This document shows positions 24,812-32,713 of a stretch of DNA of 45,333 bases, piece by piece (position 1 is the first letter of the stretch; every line of letters begins with the position of its first letter). Position numbers and translations under genes: made by a program. The notes beneath the pieces are model-generated. The model was not told the origin of the DNA. It did not search any database and saw only the letters and a program-made list of their open reading frames with translations. The DNA is from Chitinophagaceae bacterium (lineage in GTDB: Bacteria; Bacteroidota; Bacteroidia; Chitinophagales; Chitinophagaceae). Location: NCBI GenBank assembly GCA_947371755.1, contig CANBQT010000024.1:1-45333 (forward strand). The letters run 5' to 3'.

Positions 24812-25987
24812 ATGACAAAAGTATTTCTTCGAAAAAAGATCGCACCCAGAATTGCGAATGGTCATCCCTGGATTTATGGAAATGAAGTAGAGAAAATAGA
24901 GGGAGAAGTAGTAGCAGGTGATATTGTTGATGTTTACTATAGTGCTGAAAAATATGCTGGGAGGGGTTATATCAATCCTCAATCTCAGATTCTCGTAAGA
25001 TTACTAACCCGCAAGCAGGAAACCATAGACGAAGCTTTCTTTTACAACAAGATCTTAAAAGCCTGGGAGTATCGTCAGAAACTTGGGTATACTGAAAATT
25101 GCAGACTTGTTTTTGGAGAAGCAGATGAATTACCAGCCTTGATCATTGATAAGTTCAACGATTATTTTGTAATACAGACATTATCGTTGGGTATTGATAA
25201 ATGGAAGGATGCGATTGTAAAAAGTTTAGAATCCATATTTACTCCGAAGGGGATTTATGAGCGTAATGATGTTCCGGTTAGAGGACTGGAGGGTTTGCCT
25301 CAGCAGAAAGGATTTTTAAGCGCCCCTTTTGATACTACGATTCAAATTATTGAGAACGGATTGAAGTTTTATGTAGATATCGAAAACGGACAAAAAACAG
25401 GATATTTTTTAGATCAGCAGGATAACCGCAGGGCGATACAAAATATTGTAATGGGTGCAGATGTGTTGGGTGCATTCACGTATACAGGCACATTCGAAAT
25501 TCATGCAGCACATTATGGGGCTAAGAGTGTGTTAGGACTCGACATCTCAGAACAAGCCGTGGCGCAAGCCAATAAGAATGCAGCTTTGAACGGGTTGGAT
25601 GCTACTTGCAAATTCGAAGCCATGAATGCATTTGATGTATTGAAACAATGGGGTAAGGATGGTAAGAAATTTGATGTTGTGATGCTGGACCCTCCTGCTT
25701 TTACAAAGAGTAGAGAAAATATTGCCAAAGCACTAACCGGGTATAAAGAAATCAATTTAAGGGGAATGAAGCTCCTGAAAAATGGGGGCTTTCTGGTTAC
25801 TTCCAGTTGTACCAATCTGGTAAATCCGGAGATGTTTTTACAGTGTATCGATCAGGCTGCAAAAGATGCAAGAAAACGTATCCGACAAGTTGTATTTCAA
25901 GCTCAGTCAAGTGATCATCCTATCATTTGGGGCATGGAAAATACTAACTATTTAAAGTTTCTGATAGTGGAAGTATGTGATAGATAG
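24812..25987 (+). CDS. RlmI-type 23S rRNA (cytosine-C5)-methyltransferase family protein
   Basis: 391 residues. N-terminal PUA-like domain (about 1-75, beginning MTKVFLRKKIAPRIANGHPW) followed by the EEHUD-like middle and a SAM-dependent methyltransferase domain: motif I DVLGAFTYTGTFEIHAA, motif IV LDPPAFTKS near residue 292 and the catalytic-cysteine motif TSSCTNLV near 330. The family methylates C1962 of 23S rRNA in E. coli; assignment to the same base is inferred. Start chosen from the promoter directly upstream; an earlier TTG at 24743 would include the promoter as coding sequence. Confidence 0.9.
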   Translation: MTKVFLRKKIAPRIANGHPWIYGNEVEKIEGEVVAGDIVDVYYSAEKYAGRGYINPQSQILVRLLTRKQETIDEAFFYNKILKAWEYRQKLGYTENCRLVFGEADELPALIIDKFNDYFVIQTLSLGIDKWKDAIVKSLESIFTPKGIYERNDVPVRGLEGLPQQKGFLSAPFDTTIQIIENGLKFYVDIENGQKTGYFLDQQDNRRAIQNIVMGADVLGAFTYTGTFEIHAAHYGAKSVLGLDISEQAVAQANKNAALNGLDATCKFEAMNAFDVLKQWGKDGKKFDVVMLDPPAFTKSRENIAKALTGYKEINLRGMKLLKNGGFLVTSSCTNLVNPEMFLQCIDQAAKDARKRIRQVVFQAQSSDHPIIWGMENTNYLKFLIVEVCDR

Positions 25988-25991
25988 GGAA

Positions 25992-26336
25992 TTATTTATT
26001 TACCTGAAACTTGCCAGACTCTATAATTTTGCCGCTAAGATCTACTAATTGATAGATATAAAGACCGCGCATATAATTATCGTCTAAATTGATGTTTAGT
26101 TTACTCTCATTGATGTGTAATTCGGTCATTTTTTTACCGTAAAAAGCAAATATTTGTAGCGAGTAACTACGATCAACAGTTCTGTCGAATTCGAAAACAA
26201 TATATGAAGTAGCAGGGTTGGGATATGCTTTTGTAATCTTGGTATTAACAAGCGTTTCACCACCTGCCATAGGAGTAGCAAAGCTGCTTCCAACTATAAT
26301 AAAACTGGCTAAAAGAATACTGTATAGATACTTCAT
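25992..26336 (-). CDS. Minimal exported protein consisting of a T9SS type A sorting domain
   Basis: 114 residues from ATG 26336 (an ATG four codons earlier is possible). A signal peptide (1 to about 21, ending SSFATPM) is followed after some 15 residues by a type A T9SS tail: KAYPNPATSYIVFEFD, a central LQIFAFYGKKM, then GLYIYQLVDLSGKIIESGKF and a terminal VNK. Normally this tail is fused to a large passenger that T9SS anchors to the surface; here there is essentially no passenger. It may be a degraded remnant, a small surface protein, or a tail used by a partner. Convergent with the preceding gene, 4 bases apart. Confidence 0.8.
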   Translation of the reverse strand: MKYLYSILLASFIIVGSSFATPMAGGETLVNTKITKAYPNPATSYIVFEFDRTVDRSYSLQIFAFYGKKMTELHINESKLNINLDDNYMRGLYIYQLVDLSGKIIESGKFQVNK

Positions 26337-26406
26337 ACGCTTAAACACTTAACAAAATAAAGCAATATACCCGAGAATATCAAGAGAATCGGGGATTAAT
26401 ATCACT

Positions 26407-26449
26407 AAAGAGTCGGCTATTGACGAAAGCGTTGTATAGCCGACTCTTT
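26407..26449. terminator. Terminator-like hairpin after the peroxiredoxin gene
   Basis: 14-bp perfect stem AAAGAGTCGGCTAT/ATAGCCGACTCTTT (26407-26420 and 26436-26449) with a 15-base loop. It lies just downstream of the minus-strand peroxiredoxin stop. The T tract is better on the plus strand (AATTTTTTTT) than on the minus strand, so minus-strand termination would rely on the stem and the CTCTTT arm. Confidence 0.7.
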
Positions 26450-26459
26450 TAATTTTTTT

Positions 26460-26927
26460 TTATAAAGAGGCCAAACAGTCCTGAATTGCCGTAAAATTAG
26501 GCAAATCCCCAGGTGTTGGACAAACTTCAGCATAACGAATAACGCCTGCCTGATCTACCACAAAAGCAGCTCTTTTGCTTACTCCCTGCATTCCAAAAGC
26601 TGGGAAAGTTTCATACAAAACGCCATATGCAGCAGCTGCGGCTTTATTAAAATCACTTAACAATGGGAAATTTAGGTTTTGTTCTGCCTTGAATTTACCA
26701 AGTACAAATAGAGAATCAACAGAAACCCCTAATACCTGTGCATTGGTATTATTGTATAAGCTGATATTGTCTCGGATATTACAAAGTTCTGTTGTACATA
26801 CGCCTGTAAATGCTAAAGGAAAGAAAAGGATTACAGTATTTTTATCAGAACCAATTAAGGAAACCTGATTTTTATCTGTATCATACAAAGAGATAACTGG
26901 TGCTTTTTCGCCTACTTGAATGCTCAT
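26460..26927 (-). CDS. Peroxiredoxin (AhpC/TSA, AhpE/BCP-like)
   Basis: 155-residue thiol peroxidase reducing hydrogen peroxide and organic peroxides. The peroxidatic cysteine is C44 in PLAFTGVCTTELC, with the supporting threonine T41; a second cysteine at C49 sits five residues later, the spacing of atypical two-cysteine BCP/Prx forms. FVVDQAGVIRY and the C-terminal CPTPGDLPN complete the fold. Cytosolic, no signal. The 149 bases separating it from the next upstream gene hold a TAATTTG box (minus strand, 26949-26955) as a possible -7 element. Confidence 0.92.
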   Translation of the reverse strand: MSIQVGEKAPVISLYDTDKNQVSLIGSDKNTVILFFPLAFTGVCTTELCNIRDNISLYNNTNAQVLGVSVDSLFVLGKFKAEQNLNFPLLSDFNKAAAAAYGVLYETFPAFGMQGVSKRAAFVVDQAGVIRYAEVCPTPGDLPNFTAIQDCLASL

Positions 26928-27076
26928 TTATTATTTTTTTTAGGGTTGCAAATTACGATTTCAATTGAAAGCATCCACAGATTAGATGCACAAATAAAAA
27001 AACAATTAGTAAACAGAATGGTTCAATCAAATACTCAAAGAAAATGGAATCGGTCATTGAAGTTTGAAAAATGACT

Positions 27077-27454
27077 TTATTTTGGATTTTTGGGTATAGG
27101 CGCAGGACCTGATTTTTCAATTACCTTATCCCTGTCCCCCACTGCAATTACTGAATCGATGAGGGTTTTAAACTGATCTGGGTGGGTTTCGTAAAATTTA
27201 TAGCTAGAATAAAACTGCTGTTTAGTAATATGATGGATTTTATACACTTGTTCATAAATCTGAAAATTTTCATCCAACCTTTTATGCAATGTATCACGAA
27301 TGGCGGTTTGAGTATACCATTCATCTGCCTTTAAAATATCCCACATCACCAATTTCATGGTGTTAATGGGTAATATATTTTTATTGATTGGTTTACTCTT
27401 GCAAGCAAAAAGTCCTACAACAATTAAAATCATTAATATGCCCCTCATACTCAT
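27077..27454 (-). CDS. DUF4296 family lipoprotein
   Basis: 125 residues: lipoprotein signal peptide with candidate lipidated cysteine C18 (VVGLFACKSKP) and the DUF4296 body, with MKLVMWDILKADEW, a helical YEQVYKIHHITKQQFYSSYKFYE segment in which HHITKQQFxxSxxYY is diagnostic, and a Pro/Lys-rich tail. Function unknown; restricted to Bacteroidota and predicted to be periplasmic or membrane-attached. Its ATG overlaps the TGA of the DUF4835 gene by four bases, which supports this start and suggests translational coupling. Confidence 0.87.
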   Translation of the reverse strand: MSMRGILMILIVVGLFACKSKPINKNILPINTMKLVMWDILKADEWYTQTAIRDTLHKRLDENFQIYEQVYKIHHITKQQFYSSYKFYETHPDQFKTLIDSVIAVGDRDKVIEKSGPAPIPKNPK

Positions 27455-28374
27455 TGTAATTCCTGTTTATACTTTGCGGCGTTTACAATATCTATTTCAC
27501 TGGTGATTTCAATAACTCTGGCTTTTTCAGGAGGCATCGCATTTTTAAAAATACCAATGATCTCCTGCGATTTCCCTTGCATAAAAAATTGAATAATCAT
27601 CGTATTTGGATTCTCTCGATTAAATGCTTTCAACTGAATCAATGCCTGCAAAATATTTGCTCTTGCCTCTGCTTCATTATCATACATTTTGTCCATTCCA
27701 GAACGATAATAAGTATAAATGATATCATGAATAATATTGTACCTACTATTCATTAAATTCTCATTTAACCAATATCTATTTCTTAAACCATCAAACACAC
27801 GCCAACCATTAATACCTTTACCTTCCGGGGCATTGGTAACAATATTCTGGGCCTTGTTGAAATTTGTTTCTCCGGATTTAGGGCTGAATGAATCATTGTC
27901 CATTCCAATGATGGTATATGCATAAAAAGCAAACACCGCAGTTAAGTTTGCAACTGTTGCCTCTGTTCCCTGGACCCTTGAATCATTAAATTCTATTGGC
28001 TGAAACTCTATGTATTTAAAAGTAAAATCTGATTCCTGAAAATTAATCATGGCAGACTTATACGAAGAATTAAATACAGGCCTTGCAGCTTGTATAGCTA
28101 AGCTTGCTTTATAAACATTTGGCTCCGAAATAGATTCAATATTGATAATAAAACTGCACTCAATCTTTTCAATCACCCTATAATTTTCGTTCGTCCATTT
28201 TCGGGTATTCAAAAAATTAGTGAGTTGATTTTGCAATGTGTTGAATACTTTTTTATCAACCGAGGTACCTACTTTATTCGACATCACAGTTACACGAGCA
28301 TTCAACTCCTGTGCCTGTGTTTGTAGCGAAATGAGGCAAATGGTAAGTGCGAAAAGAATTATTTTTTTGTTCAT
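27451..28374 (-). CDS. DUF4835 family exported protein
   Basis: 307 residues: signal peptide ending TQAQELN, then the DUF4835 body with ELNARVTV near the start, VFNTLQNQLTNFLNTRKWT, IECSFIINI, ARPVFNSSYKSAM and GWRVFDGLRNRYWL. Function unknown; a Bacteroidota-specific periplasmic or envelope protein usually found near bamD and rpoZ. Here it lies downstream of rpoZ but separated by a terminator, and is coupled to the DUF4296 lipoprotein gene. Upstream spacing (87 bases) leaves room for its own promoter. Confidence 0.88.
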   Translation of the reverse strand: MNKKIILFALTICLISLQTQAQELNARVTVMSNKVGTSVDKKVFNTLQNQLTNFLNTRKWTNENYRVIEKIECSFIINIESISEPNVYKASLAIQAARPVFNSSYKSAMINFQESDFTFKYIEFQPIEFNDSRVQGTEATVANLTAVFAFYAYTIIGMDNDSFSPKSGETNFNKAQNIVTNAPEGKGINGWRVFDGLRNRYWLNENLMNSRYNIIHDIIYTYYRSGMDKMYDNEAEARANILQALIQLKAFNRENPNTMIIQFFMQGKSQEIIGIFKNAMPPEKARVIEITSEIDIVNAAKYKQELQ

Positions 28375-28412
28375 GGCCTGGTATCAACCTTATTAGAACC
28401 TGAAAATAACAA

Positions 28413-28438
28413 AAAACGACAGCAGTTGCTGTCGTTTT
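28413..28438 (-). terminator. Terminator after bamD-rpoZ
   Basis: Stem CGACAGC/GCTGTCG extended by flanking A/T pairs (AAAACGACAGCA at 28413-28424, TGCTGTCGTTTT at 28427-28438), followed on the minus strand by a T-rich run. It lies 24 bases after the rpoZ stop and separates bamD-rpoZ from the DUF4835-DUF4296 pair. Confidence 0.85.
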
Positions 28439-28461
28439 CTATTATTTAGAACAATTTTATA

Positions 28462-28806
28462 TTAACGGAACAGGTCTTGTTCGTTATTTCTTCTATGGTA
28501 AATTTTATTTTCCATAAACTCCTGAGTTGCAAGAATAGCCGGATTAGGCATTTTCTCATACGCTCTAGAGATTTCAATCTGTTCTTTATTCTCATGAATT
28601 TCTTCTAAACTATCGGTATGAGAAGCAAATTCTTCCAGTTTATTGTGCAATTCTTCTCTTAAAGAAATGTTGATCTGGTTTGCTCTTCTAGCGATAATAG
28701 CGATTGATTCGTATAAGTTACCTGTTTTTCCTTTGATCTCAATCAGGCTTTTGGTTTCAACAACGCTGGCAGTGTTAGCGCTCATTTGCCTTCTTAATTT
28801 ACTCAT
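28462..28806 (-). CDS. rpoZ: RNA polymerase omega-like subunit (Bacteroidota type)
   Basis: 114 residues. The central segment NLYESIAIIARRANQI is the conserved omega/Rpb6 helix pair contacting beta-prime; the rest is helical and acidic, followed by a basic tail. Bacteroidota omega proteins are divergent and recognised mainly by this motif and by position directly after bamD, as here. Start ATG overlaps the bamD stop by four bases (ATGA), indicating translational coupling. Omega helps assemble and stabilise RNA polymerase. Confidence 0.88.
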   Translation of the reverse strand: MSKLRRQMSANTASVVETKSLIEIKGKTGNLYESIAIIARRANQINISLREELHNKLEEFASHTDSLEEIHENKEQIEISRAYEKMPNPAILATQEFMENKIYHRRNNEQDLFR

Positions 28807-29600
28807 TTTTTCAGGTTTTTTAATAAATTATTTGATTGTGTTTTGTATTTGCTTACTTCTTCCAAGTATTTACTTCCGCTAAAACGTTCATTAAAATCAG
28901 CACATTCACTTACTACTTTTTCGTAACGCTCTATCTGCTTTTCTTCGTAACTCATTTCAGCGTATTTAAAGTACGACTTGATAACAAGTAATTTATACTC
29001 ATCTGCTTTCTTTGAATCCGGAAAATTGTCAGAGACATTTCCGAAAGCAATGGCGGCTGCTTTATAAAAACCCAGGTCGTAATATAAACCTGCGCTCTTA
29101 AAGTCTTTGGCTTCTAATTTCTCTCTGCACTTATCAATGATTTCAGCAGCCTCTTTACTCTTTTCAGAATTAGGGTGTGTATTGATAAATGTTTGCATCA
29201 AACCGATTGTCTTATTCGTATTGGTCTGATCCAGGTCGATCTTAGGTGATTGCTTAAAATAGCAATTTGCCCTCATAAAATCGCACTCCTCTACTTTGGC
29301 ACTGTTTGGGAAATTTTCTACGAAACTTTTGAATAAATTTTCAGCATTCAAATAGTCTTTCTCGTAGTAATAAGAATATGCAAATTTGTAATAAGCATCT
29401 TCATATCCAGGAGTACCTTTTATAAAAGGAAAAATATCCTCATAGAGCTGTTGCGCGTAATTATAGTTCTTCGTCTCATAATACTTGTCGGCCATCTTGT
29501 GTTTGTACTCAAAATCCTTACTCTTCACAATTTTCGAAAACTTGTTCGAGCATGAGCTAAAAAGTAAAACCAAGATCAATAATGAGAGAATCCTATTCAT
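28803..29600 (-). CDS. bamD: Outer membrane protein assembly factor BamD
   Basis: 265-residue lipoprotein of the BAM complex that inserts beta-barrels into the outer membrane. Lipobox LLFSSC with lipidated C17; TPR-type helical repeats follow (YYETKNYNYAQQLYEDIF, YYFEKDYLNAENLFKSFVENFPNS, FKAAAIAFGNV-like), the hallmark of the BamD/YfiO family. I start at ATG 29600; a TTG four codons earlier adds nothing. An exact -7 box lies upstream. The gene overlaps rpoZ by four bases. Confidence 0.93.
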   Translation of the reverse strand: MNRILSLLILVLLFSSCSNKFSKIVKSKDFEYKHKMADKYYETKNYNYAQQLYEDIFPFIKGTPGYEDAYYKFAYSYYYEKDYLNAENLFKSFVENFPNSAKVEECDFMRANCYFKQSPKIDLDQTNTNKTIGLMQTFINTHPNSEKSKEAAEIIDKCREKLEAKDFKSAGLYYDLGFYKAAAIAFGNVSDNFPDSKKADEYKLLVIKSYFKYAEMSYEEKQIERYEKVVSECADFNERFSGSKYLEEVSKYKTQSNNLLKNLKK

Positions 29601-29609
29601 ACAAGTGGG

Positions 29610-29640
29610 CAAAATTAGTTATTATCGGGCAATATATAAA
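29610..29640 (-). promoter_or_regulatory. Bacteroidota-type promoter for bamD-rpoZ
   Basis: On the minus strand TTTA (29637-29640), a 19-base spacer and TAATTTTG (29610-29617), an exact TAnnTTTG. The bamD ATG begins 9 bases after the -7 box, so the leader is only a few bases. Confidence 0.65.
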
Positions 29641-29682
29641 CTCGTATTCTAGTTTAGCCTTACCGCTCGTTAAGATTTACCT

Positions 29683-29718
29683 AAAAAGGCTGTTACGCCT
29701 GAGCGAAACAGCCTTTTT
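29683..29718 (-). terminator. Terminator after rpsA
   Basis: Stem AAAAAGGCTGTT/AACAGCCTTTTT (29683-29694, 29707-29718) with a 12-base loop, symmetric A and T tracts. It lies 17 bases downstream of the S1 stop codon on the minus strand. Confidence 0.93.
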
Positions 29719-29735
29719 GTATTGAAAACTTACAA

Positions 29736-31643
29736 TTATTGTTTGTCTCCTTCGCCTTCCTGCAGTTTAGCCTTAATTTCAGCAAGTGCGCTCAAGTCGC
29801 CCAAAGTAGTTTTTTCTACTTTAGCTTGAATGTTCTTCACTGCTTTTTTAGTGCTTTCTGATTCAGCTTTTGCTTCTTTCTTAGCAGTTTCTTTTTCTTC
29901 AGCTACTGCTGCTTCCCAGATACGTGCATGGCTTAAAACAATACGCTTCTCGTTACGATCGAATTCGATCACAACAAACTGAGTAGTTTCGTCGGCTTTC
30001 ACAGTAGAACCATCTTCTTTATTCAAGTGACGGTTAGGAGTGAATCCTTCTAAACCATATTGTAATTGAACTAATGCACCTTTATCGTCTTTACGGGTAA
30101 CAGTTCCTTCATGAACAGTTCCAACTGCGAAAGTATCTTCTAATGCATTCCAAGGATCTTCTTCTAATTGCTTATGTCCTAACTGCAATTTGCGGTTTTC
30201 CTTATCGATGCTTAAAATGATGATGTCGATGTATTCACCCACTTTGGTGTAATCTGTTGGGTGATTGAAACGCTTCAACCAGCTTAAGTCGCTGATATGA
30301 ATCATTCCACCGATACCTGGCTCCAATTCAACGAACACGCCATAAGGAGTGATATTCTTCACTAAGCCTTTGTGCTTGCTGTTTTCAGGGAATTTAGTTT
30401 CGATAGAGCTCCAAGGATCTTGACTCATTTGTTTAATGCTCAAGCTCATCTTACGAGCGTCTTTATCAAGAGTAACTACTTTAGCTTCGTACTCATCGCC
30501 CAACTTAAAGAATTCTTTAGCGTTGATTGGAGTATTAGCCCAAGTGATCTCAGATACGTGAACCAGTCCTTCAACACCAGGTTGAATTTCCAAGAAAGCA
30601 CCGTAATCTTCGATGTTTACTACTTTACCTTTTACAACTGAACCTTCAGCTAAACCTTCAGGCAACACATCCCAAGGGTGTGGAGTCAATTGTTTTAAAC
30701 CAAGGCTGATACGTTTTTTGTCGTCGTCGAAATCCAAAACCACCACTTGTAATTTCTGATCCATCTTCACCACTTCGCTTGGGTGAGAGATACGACCCCA
30801 TGAAATATCTGTGATGTACAATAGACCATCCAAACCACCTAAGTCCATGAATGCACCGAAATCTGTGATATTTTTCACCACACCTTCCAATACCTGACCT
30901 TTTTCTAGTTTGCTCATAATCTCTGCACGTTGTGCTTCGATATCGCTTTCGATCAATGCTTTATGAGATACAACGGCATTTTTGATTGTTTCGTTGATCT
31001 TAACTACTTTAAATTCCATTGTTTTACCTACAAACTGATCGTAATCAGTTACAGGCTTCACATCGATTTGAGAACCTGGCAAGAAGGTTTCCATTCCAAA
31101 TACGTCAACAATCAAACCACCTTTGGTTTTGCTGGTAACAGTACCTGTAATAACTTCTCCAGTTTTGTGTACTTCTACAATGCGCTCCCAAGCACGGAAG
31201 ATTCTTGCAGACTTGCGACTTAAGTGTAAATTTCCACCTCTGTCTTCTTTCTCAACAACCATTACTTCTACTTCGTCGCCAATTTTCAATCCCTGAACAT
31301 CACGGAATTCGTTCAAAGAAATCAATCCATCACTTTTAAAACCAATGTTGATAACAACATCTGTTTTAGTTAAAGCTACCACACCACCTCTTACAATCTC
31401 GCCATCAGCGATTTGTACAAAAGTGTCGTCGTAAACCTTGTCATACTTCATTCTTTCAGTTTCCGCGTAAGAGCTAACATTACGTTTGTCAATGCTCCAA
31501 TCGAAATCATCATGTGCAGTTTCAACAGCAACAGGTGCTGCTTCTACAGGTGCATTTGTTGTCGCAGTAGGAACTTCAACAGCTTCTAAAGCTGCAGCGT
31601 TCTCCTGTGCATCTGCGTTTAATTGTTTCAAGAAAAATTGCAT
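29736..31643 (-). CDS. rpsA: 30S ribosomal protein S1
   Basis: 635 residues from ATG 31643. After an Ala/Val-rich N-terminus (about 1-60) come six S1 RNA-binding domains; repeats are visible at GEIVRGGVVALTKTDVVINIG, GEVITGTVTSKTKGGLIVDV, GQVLEGVVKNITDFGAFMDL, GSVVKGKVVNIEDYGAFLEI, NSKHKGLVKNITPYGVFVEL and GTVHEGTVTRKDDKGALVQL. The C-terminal tail (last 60 or so) is charged and helical. S1 brings mRNA to the 30S subunit, which matters in a phylum with few Shine-Dalgarno sites. The longer start at 31679 would read through the leader hairpin and the promoter box. Confidence 0.96.
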   Translation of the reverse strand: MQFFLKQLNADAQENAAALEAVEVPTATTNAPVEAAPVAVETAHDDFDWSIDKRNVSSYAETERMKYDKVYDDTFVQIADGEIVRGGVVALTKTDVVINIGFKSDGLISLNEFRDVQGLKIGDEVEVMVVEKEDRGGNLHLSRKSARIFRAWERIVEVHKTGEVITGTVTSKTKGGLIVDVFGMETFLPGSQIDVKPVTDYDQFVGKTMEFKVVKINETIKNAVVSHKALIESDIEAQRAEIMSKLEKGQVLEGVVKNITDFGAFMDLGGLDGLLYITDISWGRISHPSEVVKMDQKLQVVVLDFDDDKKRISLGLKQLTPHPWDVLPEGLAEGSVVKGKVVNIEDYGAFLEIQPGVEGLVHVSEITWANTPINAKEFFKLGDEYEAKVVTLDKDARKMSLSIKQMSQDPWSSIETKFPENSKHKGLVKNITPYGVFVELEPGIGGMIHISDLSWLKRFNHPTDYTKVGEYIDIIILSIDKENRKLQLGHKQLEEDPWNALEDTFAVGTVHEGTVTRKDDKGALVQLQYGLEGFTPNRHLNKEDGSTVKADETTQFVVIEFDRNEKRIVLSHARIWEAAVAEEKETAKKEAKAESESTKKAVKNIQAKVEKTTLGDLSALAEIKAKLQEGEGDKQ

Positions 31644-31650
31644 AAAATAA

Positions 31651-31673
31651 CCCCGAGGGTTTATAATTCGGGG
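31651..31673 (-). promoter_or_regulatory. 5' leader hairpin of rpsA mRNA
   Basis: On the minus strand CCCCGA (31673-31668) pairs with TCGGGG (31656-31651) around an 11-base loop, ending 7 bases before the S1 start codon. The -7 box lies immediately upstream, so the transcript should begin at or within a base or two of the stem. Its location fits an mRNA-stabilising or S1-autoregulatory element. Confidence 0.55.
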
Positions 31674-31676
31674 CTG

Positions 31677-31706
31677 CAAAGGTAAGGGAATGGCACTTAA
31701 AACAAG
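31677..31706 (-). promoter_or_regulatory. Bacteroidota-type promoter for rpsA
   Basis: On the minus strand CTTG (31703-31706), an 18-base spacer and the exact -7 box TACCTTTG (31677-31684), followed directly by the leader hairpin. Confidence 0.55.
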
Positions 31707-31808
31707 GATTTTTGACCTAAAAAAACCAGATTTCAGGCCATTTTCAATACCTATTTTTCCAGTTTCTGGTAGTTTTTCGTCTTTTAGAACTGAATATTAC
31801 CTAAAGAT

Positions 31809-31816
31809 TATATTTG
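31809..31816 (+). promoter_or_regulatory. -7 element for the lipoprotein at 31832
   Basis: TATATTTG, an exact TAnnTTTG box identical to the one at 24800, ends 15 bases before the ATG at 31832. A TTTT lies 23 bases upstream instead of the ideal 19, so only the -7 box is convincing. Confidence 0.45.
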
Positions 31817-31831
31817 TTCCCAAAAAAACAT

Positions 31832-32614
31832 ATGAAAAAAACAATAGCGATTGCAGCTATTCTCTTTTTAAGCTGTGGCAAAAACAGTGATCATCATGCC
31901 ATCACTGTTCCTGATGTAATTCAGGCTAACAACACCAGAGGTAATATTGCCGGTCTTATTTTATTATATGATGAGGACGGAAAAGCATTGGCAGACAGAA
32001 GTGGTGTAACCGTGAGTATCGACAATAGCACAGTCAACACAAAGACTAGCATGGATGGTAAATTCCAATTGGATTCAATTCCAGCTGGCACCTATGATAT
32101 CAGTTATGCTAAAGAGGGGTTTGGTACAGGAAAAATTATGGGCTTATACCATGAGGCCGCAAATCATGCAACCACATTGATCAAAAAAAGCGAGTCGATG
32201 GCCGTAAATTCAACACTCGCCATTAACAATATTGTTGTTCAGGCATTTGAACCCGCCATTCAACAATTAGGAACTAATGGATTGCATATCGTACCCGTAT
32301 TTGATAACACAACTGGTCAGGAAAAATGGGTACACTTATTCTTCTCAGATAATAATAACGTAAGCTCTTCTGACTATAAAGCAGAATATAAAGTGAAGTG
32401 TTCTGGTGCTGCTAATCAGTTCAATAATTATAACATGACCACCAGTTGGTTTGAATCTATCGGATTTAGCAAAGGACAAACCGTATATGTAAAAGCCTAT
32501 GGCGACAGTTTCTTAGCAGATTCATATACAGATCCTATTGCGAATCAAACAATTTTTCCGAGTCTTAGCAATAAGCCAAGTGCCGCAGTATCATTTGTAA
32601 TCCCAGCAAAATAA
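31832..32614 (+). CDS. Lipoprotein with carboxypeptidase-regulatory-like domain
   Basis: 260 residues from ATG 31832. Lipoprotein signal with candidate C15 (AAILFLSCGKN). Residues about 37-105 form a CarboxypepD_reg-like beta-sandwich: a GNIAGLILLYDEDG start, TSMDGKFQLDSIPAGTYDISYAKEGF core. The rest is beta-rich without a recognised motif. Such proteins sit at the outer membrane or surface; function unknown. The alternative TTG at 31814 falls inside the -7 box and is rejected. Single gene with its own promoter and terminator. Confidence 0.8.
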   Translation: MKKTIAIAAILFLSCGKNSDHHAITVPDVIQANNTRGNIAGLILLYDEDGKALADRSGVTVSIDNSTVNTKTSMDGKFQLDSIPAGTYDISYAKEGFGTGKIMGLYHEAANHATTLIKKSESMAVNSTLAINNIVVQAFEPAIQQLGTNGLHIVPVFDNTTGQEKWVHLFFSDNNNVSSSDYKAEYKVKCSGAANQFNNYNMTTSWFESIGFSKGQTVYVKAYGDSFLADSYTDPIANQTIFPSLSNKPSAAVSFVIPAK

Positions 32615-32632
32615 AATGTTTGGTTTATACAT

Positions 32633-32667
32633 AAAAAAGGTCCTCAAAATGAGGACCTTTTTTTTTT
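32633..32667. terminator. Bidirectional terminator between the lipoprotein and CBS genes
   Basis: Stem GGTCCTCA/TGAGGACC (32639-32646, 32650-32657) with a 3-base loop, six A before and about ten T after. It serves the plus-strand lipoprotein gene and probably the convergent CBS gene. Confidence 0.93.
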
Positions 32668-32713
32668 CATAATCATTTCAAACAACACAGTAAATGAAAG
32701 CATTTAGATTTTA

